From NCBI RefSeq assembly GCF_000715075.1, contig NC_134088.1, positions 2,046,001-2,110,000 on the forward strand: a DNA stretch of 64,000 bases. The letters are read 5' to 3'. The stretch is from Nicotiana tabacum. Its lineage: Eukaryota; Streptophyta; Magnoliopsida; Solanales; Solanaceae. Made by a program: the position numbers and the translations under genes. The first letter of the stretch is position 1; every line of letters starts with the position of its first letter. Below, piece by piece: positions 45,690-57,997 of this stretch. The notes beneath the pieces were generated by a model, which saw nothing but the letters and a program-made list of their open reading frames with translations, was not told the origin of the DNA and ran no database searches.

Positions 45690-45825
45690 ATATGAATTAG
45701 CGACGGACAAAATATGTAGCTAAATAGAAAAATTTATTGCTAATTTTATTTAGCGACAGATTTGCAAGAAATTATATTGGCTACAAGCAATTTAACCACA
45801 GATTAGCGACGAATTTCGTCTATAT
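45690..45825. other. TAGCGAC repeat cluster
   Basis: TTAGCGACGGACAAAATATG, TTTAGCGACAGATTTGC and GATTAGCGACGAATTTCGTC within 130 bp. Such motifs are common near the ends of some plant DNA transposons; no terminal sequence could be fixed. Confidence 0.35.
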
Positions 45826-45828
45826 ATA

Positions 45829-46587
45829 CACACACACACACACACACAACAACAACAACAACAACAACCACCCAGTAGAATCCCACTAATAGGGTCTGGG
45901 GAAGGAAGGATGTACGCAGACCTTACCCTTACCCCGAAGGGATAGAGAGGCTGTTTCCGGGAGACCCTCGGATCAGAGACAATAGATCCCTAACCACAAC
46001 AGAAACCAGAAAAATAATATCAGCATCGTAAAATACAACAAATAAATGGAAAGGCCAAAATATGAAATACAACAAAAATAAAAATCGCTATCAGACTAAT
46101 AAAATAATAAAATAAAAATTATGAAACACAACAAAAACCGCTAGCAATCCTAGACAAACACTATCAGACTAGCTGGTGCAACGCGGAGAAACGCTCGACT
46201 ATCTTCTAACCTACAACCCTAATGCTCGACCTCCACACCTTCCTATCAAAGGCTATGTCCTCGAAAATTTGAAGATGCACGATGTCCTGCCTGATCACCT
46301 CGCCCCAGTACTTCTTAGGCCGCCCTCTACCTCTTCTCGTGACTGCCAGAACCAAACGCTCACACCTTCTGACGGGAGCCTTTGGGCTCCTCCTCCGCAC
46401 GTGCCTGAACCACCTAAGCCTCGCTTCACACATCTTGTCATCCACGGGGGCCACGCCCAACCTCTCCCAAATAACCCCATTCCTAATCTTATACATCCGA
46501 GTGTGCCCGACATCCATCTCAACATCCTCATTTCTGCTACTTTCATCTTCTGGATATATGAAATCTTAACTGGCCAACACTCAGCCC
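45829..46587 (-). mobile_element. 5'-truncated RTE-type LINE with C-terminal RT region and 3' tail
   Basis: Minus strand: YMGAECWPVKISYIQKMKVA and EMRMLRWMSG, then KIRNGVIWERLGVAPVDDKM, WFRHVRRRSPKAPVRR, RRGRGRPKKYWGEVIRQD and DRKVWRSSIRVVG, the end of the ORF; a few frameshifts. About 210 bp of 3' UTR follow, then the tail module and (TTG)n (45847-45870). CTATATATA occurs at both edges (45820, 46588) as a possible short duplication. Confidence 0.85.
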
Positions 46588-47754
46588 CTATATATATTGT
46601 TCACTATATTCTTCATTTCACTCCCGATGTAACGGCCATCCCCACCGTTCCAAGAAAATTGCAACTTTAATATACGCTAATTAATGATTATCCAGTAGTT
46701 TTGACCGTTAATTAGTAAAATTTTGACTAATTTAATTAGAGAGATTTAAAGTAAAAGATTGGGGGAGGGGAAAAGGATAGGTTATAAAAGGATGAAGTTT
46801 TAGACTATGGTATTAACGTTAATGCGGTAAATAAGCGTTTCAATTAATACGTTCCACTTGATTATGTTTAATTGATTTTCATATTAAGGTCAAATTGTAT
46901 TAATTTATCATAGTTAAAAAAAATATTGTTGACGGTTCAATCTATGTAAAAAAAATTATATTAACACTAGCATGAAAAAAAGGAAAAATAAAATGAAATA
47001 TAACACTAGGCTGGTGGATGAAAATAGCCAACATAAACTCTAAGAAGAACTCACACTTTTACTTGATTGAACTCTTATTAAATGAAATCTTTATCGTGAA
47101 AATTAAGATATTTTAGTTTAAGTACAAAAGTACAATTAGTCTTTTTTTTTTCTTTGTTCAAAAATTTATTATTATAGTTTAAAAACTTTATGTTATCAAA
47201 TACTCATTACAAATGGATGATGTTTTTGGACCATTTCAAGCTAATTATCTCTCTGTTATTTTGACACAAATTTAATTACTTAGGCACCTATATATATATA
47301 TATATATATGGTTGATGAAAGCTGGATAAGATCAATTTGACAACTTTTGACAATTTAAAGCTTTTTTCTAGCTTTAGCAGTAATTTTTGACTTTAATGTA
47401 CTGTTTATTAGATTTGATATTATTATATAAGATCTTCAAGAATCAAGAACAATTAATTTTGACTGTAGCTGTCTCTTTTGGATTTTCATTTTAGTTATGC
47501 TTATTTACCAATATGGATAACCAAGAACCACTCCACTCCAACAATAAAGTAAGAAAAAAGAAAGAAAACAAGAAAAATGGACAACCTGCTCCTTATCCAA
47601 AAGGAAATATGGCCAATAATGTATTTATAAATTTCATAATATAATCTAAATATATTTTATTATGATTTTGCATAATACTCACCTCACGAAGTAGCTTATG
47701 AGTTGAGTTAAATTCAAGATTCATTCTCTTAACGCGGTGACGTGTCATACTCGT
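46588..47754. other. Intergenic sequence, nothing recognised
   Basis: AT-rich, with a short (TA)n at about 47288-47310. Confidence 0.55.
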
Positions 47755-48110
47755 GAAAATAACATGGGTTAGCCAGTTTGCTGACAAATAGCCATTTGTA
47801 AAGTTATTAAGAAATAGCCATTATTTTAGAAAGTTCCAGCATAATATACTAGATTATGGAGCTCATGCGTATAAACTTCTACAATATTATGTTGGAACTC
47901 CAGCACATTATGAAGTTCCAGCACAATATGCTAGAATCTCAAATGTAAAAAATTTGAGCTCCAGCATATTATGCTGAAATTTTTCCGGATGTTTAAGGGT
48001 ATGTTTGTTTACATTTTATCTTTATATGAAAAAGTGACTAAATTTCGATTACTTTTAAAATTTTAATTATTTTTCAAACCAATTTTAAATTAGGCTATTT
48101 CTGTTTTTTT
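47755..48110 (+). mobile_element. Non-autonomous element with CCAGCATATTATGCTGG palindromes, copy C
   Basis: AATAACATGGGTTAGCCAGT, GAAATAGCCATTATTTT, GAGCTCCAGCATATTATGCT, TTTTTCCGGATG and AATTAGGCTATTTCTG match copies A and B. Confidence 0.72.
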
Positions 48111-48569
48111 TTCTCGTCCCCATGACCTATACGTATTCTTGGGTTAGCCAGTATCACGCCCCCTTGCTATACGACAATAATTAGTGCACTATATTTTAAT
48201 ATAATATATTCATTAATTAATGAATTTCTCTAATTTTCAAACGACAATGTCCGATATTGACTAGGTCGTTTCTTTTTCTCACAGTACTTCAATAACAAAA
48301 TAAATAAATAAAAGAAGTCAATATTCCCTACCTAAAAGCATTTTCGAACACAAACATAAGTCCTCCAAGAAAAGAGCACAAACACGCAAAATTATGCTTT
48401 TTTCTACAAACACAAAACCTTTTTTTGTTTTTTTTTTCTTTATTAATTTTATTCTCTGGTCGTTCAACCTTGGACGTGTCAAATGTTAATACTATTTCAT
48501 GAAAATTGGTTTTGTGTTTCATATTGAGCTCCAAATAGGATTTCGTATTGAGCTCCAAATATACGCTAT

Positions 48570-49339
48570 TGGGATGGGATGACTCCTACTAGCTCTCCTC
48601 CCCTAAGAACCGCACGTGCGAGTTCCCCCGCATACAGCTCAAGTGGCAAAGGCCCTTTCCTTCGCGCTTGGTAAGCGCTTCGCTGTAGCCAAGCTTACTG
48701 CTAGCCTATCGGCTAGAGCCAAGCTTCGACCGTGACTGCTCGTCGCTTCTGGCCGCCTTATTCCGTCACCCGAGATCCAAGTCAGCACCGGCAAAGATCT
48801 CTTGATTCCTCGCGGCCGGGCCGGCTTGGAAGCAAGCTACCTCTTGCCTATCTCACCTCCTTCCTTCAGCTGGGTGAGCCTTCGCTTTTTGGATCGTTTT
48901 TTGCCCAATGTGGTACCCCCCGTTTTTTGGTTCCCATTGGGTTTACCTTGTTCACAGGTCGACCCTATGGCAGCAAGAAAAGGCGGTCTTGTGCTATACT
49001 CCGGTGATCTCTTTCCTACCGAGACACGCAAACTCCCATCGTGTCCCAGATCACATTCCGTGAATCGAAAGGGGAAGCCTACTCATCTATCAGCTCCTCT
49101 CGTAGATCGGTGCGGTTTTACGAAGCGTCTAAGCACAGTTCACTCGCGTTGATCAATCAAGAGGGTTGCCGCCACTCCTTAATAAGGTTATCTGTTGTAT
49201 CACTTCTTGCATTCTGTCCCACGCTTCATACCTCCTCTTTCTTCTTAAGGTAAGATAAAGGGCCAGACATGGTGGGGTAAGAGCATCCAGTCGACAATCT
49301 TTTTGGCTTGACCAAGAAGTCTTATGTCCTCCGAGTCGC
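48570..49339. other. Probable mitochondrial DNA insertion (NUMT)
   Basis: A block of about 770 bp whose base composition is visibly richer in G and C than its surroundings, with sharp edges. Near its left end the reverse complement holds GAGCTGTATGCGGGGGAAC followed by GCACGTGCGGTTC, a motif of organellar group II introns. Open frames here are not recognised as conserved proteins. Source organelle is inferred, not proven. Confidence 0.6.
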
Positions 49340-49340
49340 A

Positions 49341-49646
49341 CGTTTGGACATAAGAAATTTTTCTTTTTTGTTTCCAAAATTTGTTTACTTTTTTTTCGAA
49401 ATCAGTGTTTATTGATAAAATTTTCAATTTTCACTTGAAGATGCATTTTGGAAATTTTCGAATATTTGAAAAACTCTAAAAAACTATTTTCCAAAATTTT
49501 CACTCAAATCACTCACAAAACTTTAAAAACAAGCCAAAATTATATTCATGTCCAAATACAACTCTAATTTTTAAATATCATTTTCACTTAATTTTTTTTC
49601 ACTTTTTTTTCCCGAAATTTTGCAATTCTTATGTTCAAACGTCCAC
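49341..49646. mobile_element. MITE with CGTTTGGACATAAG ends, reverse of 31317-31616
   Basis: Ends CGTTTGGACATAAGAA and TTCTTATGTTCAAACGTCCA; interior AATCACTCACAAAA and CAAAATTATATTCATGTCC match the reverse complement of the first copy. Its left edge abuts the organelle-like block. Confidence 0.78.
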
Positions 49647-50039
49647 TAAAAATTAAACCGATTAAGGTTGAACTTAGAATCCGTCTTCTACCAAGTCAAC
49701 ACCACCGCAATGATACTTCCTATATCTCATTTCATGTTCATGCTTTCTTTTTCTTAGCTTGTCCAAAGAAATTTTAAACTTCTCAATTTATTTTTAGTGA
49801 GATGGTTTACAATTAATTATTATACAAATTTCAATGGCTTATGTGAAACTACAAATTTTCAAATCCTTAATTCTTTTTAAAACTTCTTATCCGATCAATA
49901 CATCGACATACACTAGGATAAATAGGTACTATTCTCGAAAATATTTGTGACGCCTAAATAGAGGGTGGAGCGGATGTTGGTGAACAAAGAAAGTTGAGTT
50001 CAAATTTTGAGCATATGGCATATTCCAAAGATCCGGGAT

Positions 50040-50262
50040 CGGATGACTCTAAAAGCTAACGGGATGATTATGGTTTATTAGCCTTCTTTCTACTTCAACA
50101 TCAACTTCGTCGAGACATGATGTGCAACTGGTGATGATCACCCCGAAGCAAGCGCTAGCACTCTTGACAGGCACTTTAGAACCAGCCATCCACCATGGGA
50201 AGAGCCGCTTCCCTCTTGCTTGATAGGGGGCATCCATTTACCAGCGCCGAGAACAAGTCAAG
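50040..50262. other. Organelle-like fragment
   Basis: GC-richer stretch; AAGAGCCGCTTCCCTCTTGC and neighbouring bases are the reverse complement of 57607-57640, so both derive from one source, probably mitochondrial. Confidence 0.5.
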
Positions 50263-51049
50263 CAGGATTAACAGGTCTTTATGATGGCAAATTTATGAAA
50301 AAAAGGTACATATGTCACCTTAGACAAATTTCGCATTGGAATATGAGATGAAAGTGAAAAACTTTATATGACATAACACAAATTCACAAGGTTTGAGCTC
50401 GATGATAACAAAGAGGAACAAATCCATGAGATTTGTTGTGCCAAAGAAGACAATACTGCAAACTCATAGGTTGAATCAAGATTCTAACTTTATGGATTCT
50501 GAATTTTTGAGACCATGACTTCAAGTGCTAATGATTGAGTTCTAGATTAATATTTATACATATTTCATAAATTTCAAAACACCAAAAATATTATTTGAGC
50601 AAAAGTTATTGCGTTCAGCTGAACTCATAGTTCGACTTGTGTCTCCGCCCCGACTACAATGGACTTGAAATATCTTCCTAGTCCATGCAGGCACGAGAAC
50701 CCCACACTTACAACTGGACACGTGTCATGCATAGAAGCCAAACGCGGCAAAGTCCAGTTCGGTCGGGAGAGATGTATAATGTAAATATAATATCACTTCC
50801 ACTTTTTCGTTTTTGGCGTTGACTCTCTTTTTTTTAGTTTTAAATCCAACACTTCACGCTTTGACGTGTTCAATTACGACATGAGTTTCGGTAACCAAAC
50901 ACGTCACCTAACTAAAATCCTCTATCCCTCACAGGTTCGTTAGTTGAACACGTGGCTATTTTTCGTTGGTTTGTAATGACAGTTGTGTGACAGTAAAGAT
51001 CTCCGTACTGTTTAGATATTTATTTACTTTTTTATGTCATCTCCTATCC

Positions 51050-51256
51050 TAAGGTTTCGTTTGGTACGAGGGATAAGGTGGACTATTAAATTTATATTAT
51101 GTTTGATTGATGGTATAACTTTATCTTGGATAAATTTAGACCTCCAACCAAACACAATATAAATTTAATCTCAAACTTAATCTAAGATATTTTACCTTAT
51201 CCCATCAAATATGAGATTATTTTATCCCATCTCTCATGTAGTATAAATTAGTCCGT
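51050..51256. mobile_element. Harbinger-type MITE, right end decayed
   Basis: Left end TAAGGTTTCGTTTGGTACGA and GGGATAAGG; interior ACCTTATCCCATCAAATATG. Right terminus not preserved. Confidence 0.65.
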
Positions 51257-51325
51257 GTACTAAGAGTGGTCGTTAAGTTATTTACTTTCCATGACATGTT
51301 TTAAATTTTAATTTTTGATTTACTC

Positions 51326-51755
51326 TAAGGGGTCGTTTGGTACAATGATGATATTTCAGGATACTCCATGGGATGTCATATTTCATAGGATTAGTTATCC
51401 CACCTTGTAATTTGGATAACTAATCTCACTATTTTAGAGGTCGTCTAGTTGGGAAACAAGTTATCCCATGATTAATTATTCCGAGATTAGTTATTCCACC
51501 CTCTTATATGGATAAAAAATACTACAATTCCAGGATAACTAATCCAGTGATTAGTTATACCATGATTGTATCCCAACTAAATGTGGGACAAACTCATCTC
51601 AAATTTAATCCCGTGATCAATTATCCCTTATTTCTCGTATCAAACGAGCCCTTAGTGCAAAAGTTATCCCAGATTAGCTAATACCCCAAACCAAACATAA
51701 GATAAAATTAATTCCAAAATTATTATTCTTATCCCATATACCAAACTACCCCTAA
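51326..51755. mobile_element. Harbinger-type MITE (outer) split by another
   Basis: Ends TAAGGGGTCGTTTGGTAC and TATACCAAACTACCCCTAA. Interrupted at 51434-51654 by the inner MITE. Confidence 0.8.
51437..51651. mobile_element. Harbinger-type MITE (inner), TTA TSD
   Basis: Ends GAGGTCGTCTAGTTGGG and GTATCAAACGAGCCC with TTA at 51434-51436 and 51652-51654. It is a reverse-oriented relative of 2771-2968. Confidence 0.85.
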
Positions 51756-52334
51756 TTAATGTGCTTGGTACCACATAACACCCATCGGAAAGTTGTTCTT
51801 TGTAGGATTTTTGTTATCACAAGGCTCGCAACCATAACCTCTGATGTTAGAGTTTAAAAAGTTCAAATATTATTTTAATAATTTACTGATAATATTAAAT
51901 AATTTCATACACATATTAACTAGAAACAAAATTAAAGATGTTAATTTTGACCAAGTTTAGTGATAGCTTTTAAAAAGAATAATGGTTGAATGGTCAAATT
52001 GATAGAAAAATATTGTAGTAAAGTATAAAAATTAGAATTGTTTATGTATTTAATTTTGAAACTAGTAAAAAAGTTATAAAATGGAATGATATTTGATATT
52101 TTGGATAGTTCCGAACTTAGGAGAGTGTTGTATAAATTAGAACGAGTGGAACAACTACTCTTATATATTATCTTTTTGCAATAAGTCAATTTAGATCTAA
52201 AATGTTAGGAGTATTTCTTTTGCATATTTTATGTGACATTTATTCTATATTCTGTCTAAAAAACGAACACTTTTCTGTTTTTCAGAAATTATTTAATCTT
52301 AGCAATTTCGTGCCCGTAAACGAGTTTATGTCAG

Positions 52335-52430
52335 TATGCAATAACAATAACCCAGTGTAATCCCACAAATAGGCTTTGGGAAGGGTACGATGTACGCAGG
52401 CTTATCCAATAGGCCCTCGGTTAAAAAAAT
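52335..52430 (-). mobile_element. RTE/TS-type 3' tail fragment
   Basis: Reverse-oriented: ATAACAATAACCCAGTG, CCCACAAATAGGCTTTGGG, GATGTACGCAGGCTTA, then a deletion to TAGGCCCTCGG, the LINE-type junction. Confidence 0.7.
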
Positions 52431-52972
52431 AAGAGAAGCCTTGGTAGCAAGTAATAGAGTTATGTCTCGTCACTATAACTCTAGTTTTTCTATTTTAATT
52501 TATATCTTTCAACTGTTAAATTTATTCCTTTTTGTTTTTCGGTTTCTGTTGGTTGGATTAGATAGTTATCCATTAACAGGCAGACTTGTAGGACCTACCA
52601 AAAATAGCCAGATGGCAATTGGGTAAATGGGTCCCACTTTATCCATTCTGAAGAGAGATATTGATGATAACATTTTCCTTATTTTATTTTTGTTTATTAA
52701 TTCTTGTAATGATTATTATAATTAGGCACTAGAAGGCTAATGTGGCAGTATGAACTAAGGCCGGCTGGGTGGCTCATTGAATAAATGATGTGCTAGTAAT
52801 TTTATCATAGATTTTCTTTATATATATTTTAAAAGTAAAAGATCCTACACTTTTGTTATGTTCACATTATGAATGTTTATCCAATTTGAAAGACCTTATT
52901 GGATAATATGGAGACAAAAAAATAATTATTTTATGCTCCTATTTATATTAAAAATCATGTTAATTTAGTAAA

Positions 52973-53145
52973 AGGGTTATCCGGTGTATAAAGCATCCCG
53001 CGTTCATTCAGGGTCTGGGGAATGGCCACATCCCAAGGGGACCGGGTGTGATATAGGCAATCTACCTTGATGCAAACATTCGTAGTTGATTCCACGATTC
53101 CAATCCGTGACATATAGCTCACACGGATACAACTTGATCGTTGGT
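52973..53145 (-). mobile_element. SolS-type SINE
   Basis: Reverse-oriented: TTATCCGGTGTATAAAGCAT, GTTCATTCAGGGTCTGGGG, ATCCCAAGGGGACCGGGTGT, CTTGATGCAAACATTCG, the B-box region CCACGATTCCAATCCGTGAC, and head ACAACTTGATCG. Confidence 0.75.
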
Positions 53146-53244
53146 CCAAAACTCTGTTTCCAATAAATCATGTAGTACAGTAAAATATTATAATAATAAT
53201 ATTATAATATTTATTACTTAGTTATATATAATAAGTAATAAGTT

Positions 53245-53905
53245 TGTATACGGTCGAAATCAGAGAGCTCGATTCTGAAGACTTGATCATTCCCCGAGCT
53301 CGAGTTCGGGAAGCTCGAAGTAAGAATCGAGCCTGGCCTGGATGTGCGCACCTCGAGAAGTAAATCTGAGACCCGTCATGATCTGCCTCGAGGGCAGTAC
53401 AATTTCGATGACACTCAAAAAAAAGCGGAAATTTCTCAAGGACGCGTGGATCAGGGCATAAATTATGGGATAAGTTTTATACAAAATAGTACAAGTCCGT
53501 ACTAGGTTGTTATACAGTTGTACCAATAGAATTCTTTACCGTAATTGGAAATGTACCATATTAGGATTTTTCCCTCCTATATAAAGGGGACTCCAATCAT
53601 TTATAAAGATCATCTCATTCACTGCAATAAAACATTCTACTCCGCTTTTCTCGTTTAATGTGCTCCACAATTGTTCTTCAGCTTTATTGTTTTTACTTTA
53701 TTATTCATACTCTCTTAACTCAACTCAAGGCCCCGAGATAATCTCGAGCTCGAGGTCCTTATTGCTCTAACAACACTGGTTTGGTTCATCAATTATTCTT
53801 ATTTAAACATAATATTACTTGTATATTCACTAGTATTGAAATAAATCACATATCTTTAAAACCACAAATCATATTTAATTGTTACTCATATTTTCGAGGT
53901 AAACA
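53245..53905 (+). mobile_element. Solo-LTR-like element
   Basis: Starts TGTATACGGTCGAAATCAG and ends GAGGTAAACA (TG...CA). Contains a TATA box TATATAAAGGGG (53578-53589), an AATAAAAC signal about 40 bp on, and CTCGAG-rich stretches, as in Solanaceae LTR retrotransposons. No second LTR or coding region; five-base flanks AAGTT and AAACT do not match well. Superfamily uncertain, probably Gypsy. Confidence 0.62.
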
Positions 53906-53965
53906 AAACTTTTTATCCCCGTTATAGATCACGTGTTTCTGCTACAATTATGCTTTTCTTGAACC

Positions 53966-54085
53966 TAGCATCTACCGAAAGTAGCCCCTGTTTCTTTACA
54001 AATTGGAGTAAAGTCTGCATAAACACTATCCCAAAATCCACTTGTGAAGTTACTATGGATATATTATTGTTATTGACTTATTGTT
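53966..54085 (+). mobile_element. RTE/TS-type 3' tail fragment, decayed
   Basis: CTAGCATCTACCGAAAGTAG, GTAAAGTCTGCATAAACACT, CCACTTGTGAAGTTACT and (TTA/TTG)n. Confidence 0.62.
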
Positions 54086-54267
54086 ATTGTCCGTCTATAT
54101 AAGTAAAAACCATTTGAATTGGAGAAACTCTGAATAATCACGTTTTATGTAGTTGTACTTTTAATTTTCATTAATGAGTAAAATCGTAGGGGGTAGGTGG
54201 GATGTGTAGACCATATCTTTATGGAGAAAAGGTGGCTAAAACATAGGGTTATAGCAACTTGAATGTA

Positions 54268-54488
54268 CACAACAACAACGACAACCCAGTATAATTTCAC
54301 TTAGTGGGGTTTGGGGAAGGTAGTGTGTACGCAGACCTTACCCCTACCCTGAGGTAGAGAGGCCGTTTCCAAATAGACTCCCGGCATCCTTCCCTCCAAG
54401 AACTTCCCACCTTGCTCTTGGGGAGACTCGAACTCACAACCTCTTGGTTGGAAGTGGAAGTTGCTTATCAGAGCAACCCCTCTTGTCT
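54268..54488 (-). mobile_element. Full-length TS SINE with perfect 14-bp TSD
   Basis: Minus strand: head AGACAAGAGGGGTTGCTCTG, AAGCAACTTCCACTTCC, B box GGTTGTGAGTTCGAGTC, body GGATGCCGGGAGTCTATTTG, then the tail module TCTGCGTACACACTACC to (TTG)n. Flanks GCAACTTGAATGTA are identical at 54254-54267 and 54489-54502. It differs from the RTE tails in its head and in GCCGGGAGTCTA in place of GTCGAGGGTCTA. Confidence 0.93.
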
Positions 54489-55099
54489 GCAACTTGAATG
54501 TAGATTCTCTAAATTAAATGTATAAGATTGCAAAAGATTTGCAGACATTGCAATTATAGCAAAGGCTTCATCTTTTTTTTTTTTCAATCATAGTGTCCGG
54601 TACCGATATTTAGGTCTCGACTAATCTGAATTCGTTCCTCAAAAGTCCCATTAAAGGGAAAGCGCCATCTATCAGATTTTTTTTTTCATTTTCAGGACTT
54701 GATCAACCCGAGACTTTTGGTGAAAATGGAACTTATTGTACGAATAGAGATAATAATTATACCACCAATAACACAAAAATAAGCCTCCAATTGTTAAATA
54801 GGATGCACTTTATCTCTTGAAAAGTCATAGGCTGATAACTGCAATTGAGATGTTAATCACTTTATCAAGATAATAAAGGACCAGATTGTAGGCTCATTAG
54901 TCATTTCTAGATATGTCGACATATTTAATCAGTCATATATTTCATGAGTTAGATAGATTCATCACGAATTAATAAGTTCGATATTGGTTGTCAGCTGTGG
55001 CGGAGTCACCTTATGCGAAATTGTGTCAATTGACAACCTTCGCGGGAAAAATACATTTTGTAGTTAGGTAGAAAAATATATTATGTACATATACTCTCA

Positions 55100-55287
55100 G
55101 CCTGTTTGGATGAACTTATTTTAAGTGGCTTTTAAGCCATAAGTTAAGAATTTTAGTTTTTTTGTTGTTGTTATTTTAGCTTAAAAACAAGGGTTGAAAA
55201 GCATTTTTTTACTATATTCAAACACAATAAAATGACTTAAAAGTTATTTGGCTTAAAAACACTTAAAATAAGACCATCCAAACGGGC
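55100..55287. mobile_element. MITE with GCCTGTTTGGATGAACTTAT ends
   Basis: Inverted ends GCCTGTTTGGATGAACTTAT and ATAAGACCATCCAAACGGGC. It may be nested in a decayed hAT-type element (GTGGCGGAGTCACC at 55003, GTTGAATCCCCTTGG at 55294). Confidence 0.75.
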
Positions 55288-56602
55288 ACTATATGTTGAA
55301 TCCCCTTGGATTTTTCAAGTAGATGGGTGCACTACTAAAAAAAGGAGACAAAAATGTATCTGGTGTGAATTAATCCTTATACCTCTTGGTAAATAATTCA
55401 ACCCTCAACCAAGTGTTCTATTCAACCTTTTGGGACTATGAATGTCACAAGTTAATATTATTCCAATTTTTAAAAAATATGTACATAAAATATTTAAATA
55501 TTTAATTTTACGGAGAAATCATAGATTCACGTATCCATAATTAAACCTATAAATTCGCCCTGCGTGTGTGGTCCACACTTCAGTACAATTTTGGTTGGAG
55601 AAAAATATAAGTAGAACAGGAATAAGTATTTGCGTAATCGTTATATTGGAACAACGTTATCATGTCAAAATAAAGAAAAAAAAATACAAAAAGCTAGTGC
55701 ATTATATACCTTTGTCTTTATTAATTAAAGGTGAGCCAAGGTTATAATTTTATGTATTTTAAATTTTATGACAACGATTTTATATGCTAATGATTGGATT
55801 CTAAATTTAATATGTAAATATATTTAATAAATTTTTAAATATAAATATACTGTTTGAACAAAAATTACTATATTTGGCCAAACTCGTACTTGGACTTTTA
55901 CCTCATACCCGAGCGCGATAAAAATCAATTAACTCCACCATAAAATCCTTTTTTATTGCATGGGAAAAATGCATGGATATGTATCTGATCACCTAATGGA
56001 TTAGACAAAGGACCTCGCAACAATTGGGTTTTTTTAATATCTAAACGAAATCATAAAGTAACTTACATGCTTTTAATTAAGTCAAAGCTTATATGTATAC
56101 ACTTGAGGTCTCAACCTCTCCACTTGACTTGGGTTTACCAATTGAGTTGTGAATCGTTGACCAGATATATATAGAGGTGAACCTAAGTATTTAGCAAGGG
56201 GTCATCAGATCCCGTTAACCTCGATATATATATATATATGTGTGTGTGTACGTACGTACGTATGTATATATGTATGTATGTATGTAGAACGGTCATATAT
56301 TTTGCTTGAAGCCTTTAAGATCAAAAGTCCGATGAAGGCACTGGTTGAGAATTTACTTGTGTGCTCCCGTCACCTTTAAATCCCGAGCTCGCCTCCGCAT
56401 ATAGGATCAGGGTTCCTCGATTTTTGTCACCACTGAAGTTAGTTTTATTTATTTAAAGAAAGCCTATTGATCGATTAATCCAGATTCGGGTCGGGTAGGC
56501 CCATTGAAAGGGATAAACCGCTCCCTAATGCAAGATTCTCACTTTTTCATACTCAAAGCTCAAATCTAAAGCCTATGGTTAAGATTGGAAGGATCACAAT
56601 CA

Positions 56603-56802
56603 CAATGGTGGATCCACATGGGCAATTGTGGGTGCTTAAGCACCCATTAACCTTGATCATATTTGGTAAATTTGCTTAGATAGTTATTAAAATATTTAAA
56701 TAAATATTGAGTGAGCACCAATAACTAAACTTATTTTTTCCTCTTCTTTTGAATTTTTTTTCGGAGAGCATCCATAACTTTAAAATTCTGAATCTGCCAC
56801 TG
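56603..56802. mobile_element. hAT-type non-autonomous element with 8-bp TSD
   Basis: 200 bp; ends CAATGGTGGATCCAC and GAATCTGCCACTG. Flanks CACAATCA (56595-56602) and CACAATTA (56803-56810) match 7 of 8. Confidence 0.8.
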
Positions 56803-57157
56803 CACAATTATAGCACACATATTCATGGTCTATAAATGTTATAACTAAGTTGTACGATCTTTTAGTGATAGAATGATTTTGGACTATGATAACGTGTGAT
56901 AAAACAGTCATGAATATAACAGTAGAATGTAGCACCCATGTATACTTTTATCTTTTATTTTAAAAAAAAATTATTATTAATTTTGAAGGCGGAGGGGACT
57001 CAGGTATATGATGATATATAGGGAATGGACCGGATTAATGAGTGTGATAAATAACAAACTTTGTACATTGACATGTAAAATAGCAATTCTATTTGCAAAC
57101 CACCACACAATTGATGTTTTTTTCCTTTAATGTATGATATATGAAACTCAATTCGAA

Positions 57158-57159
<2 letters not shown>

Positions 57160-57216
<57 letters not shown>
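57160..57216. repeat. (TA)n microsatellite
   Basis: About 28 TA units. Confidence 0.95.
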
Positions 57217-57221
<5 letters not shown>

Positions 57222-57429
57222 TAAACATCTCAATGTCCAAGATAAAAGGAACGAGGGGAAGAATCGACAAGGCGAGTGTTCTTGAAGATAAAATCGTGAT
57301 GGAAAAAGCTTGAGGAGAATTCTAAACTCGAGATATGCAAAATAAAAAAGACTCCGTAGGAGATGGTATTCTTTGTTTTAGGTCTTAATAGATTTTTCTA
57401 TCGATTGAAATTATTACGCTGGCTGATTA

Positions 57430-57655
57430 AATCTCTTCCTAATGCCTTTAGGGGCTGTGAAGAGAGCCCAGTTCCAGGCCCTCTTTTAGAAAGAAAAAAT
57501 TGTCTCCCGAGATCCACCACAGGTTGGGTTTGAGAGCCGTGTGATGGGTGACTATCCAGCACGGTTTGGAGAGCACTTTTAGCCTGCGTAGGTGAATGGA
57601 AGCCTCACCTGTCAAGCAAGAAGGAAGCGGCTCTTCCCACGGCGGAGTCACCATT
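57430..57655 (+). other. Organelle-like group II intron fragment
   Basis: GAGCCGTGTGATGGGTGAC followed by CAGCACGGTTTGGAGAGC, the same motif type as in 48570-49339, and CAAGCAAGAAGGAAGCGGCT shared with 50178-50225. Probably mitochondrial, inserted in nuclear DNA. Confidence 0.55.
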
Positions 57656-57997
57656 GACTCTATTTAATACTTAATTTTGATAAATTAAGTGCTCCTTATA
57701 AAGAAATACTTAATTTTGATTTGGGATATGCTTTATGGATAATATCTCAAATTTTCTTTATCTATTTATTATGGAATTTTTACCTCCTATAGCAAAGGCA
57801 TACACCCTATTTATTATAAATTAAAATCATTTTAAAATATTATTTTCTATATCTACCTTTTATATTTTATAGAAGAATAAGTATTTATGATATATACTAC
57901 CATTGAGGTATGAAATAAAGCATGAAATACGCTATTTATATTTTTACTCTCTCTTAGACAATTGGACATACCTATTTTTAAGGTGATTGCCGTTACT

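Noticed and set aside
46176..46670. 164-aa plus-strand frame
   Set aside because: Antisense of the RTE LINE C-terminus, whose minus-strand reading is the recognisable one.
48732..49152. Two plus-strand frames of 91 and 116 aa
   Set aside because: They lie in the organelle-like block and show no recognised protein; GC-richer DNA gives longer chance frames.
53245..53905. Complete LTR retrotransposon
   Set aside because: No internal region, primer-binding site or second LTR follows; the downstream sequence is a decayed TS-like tail.
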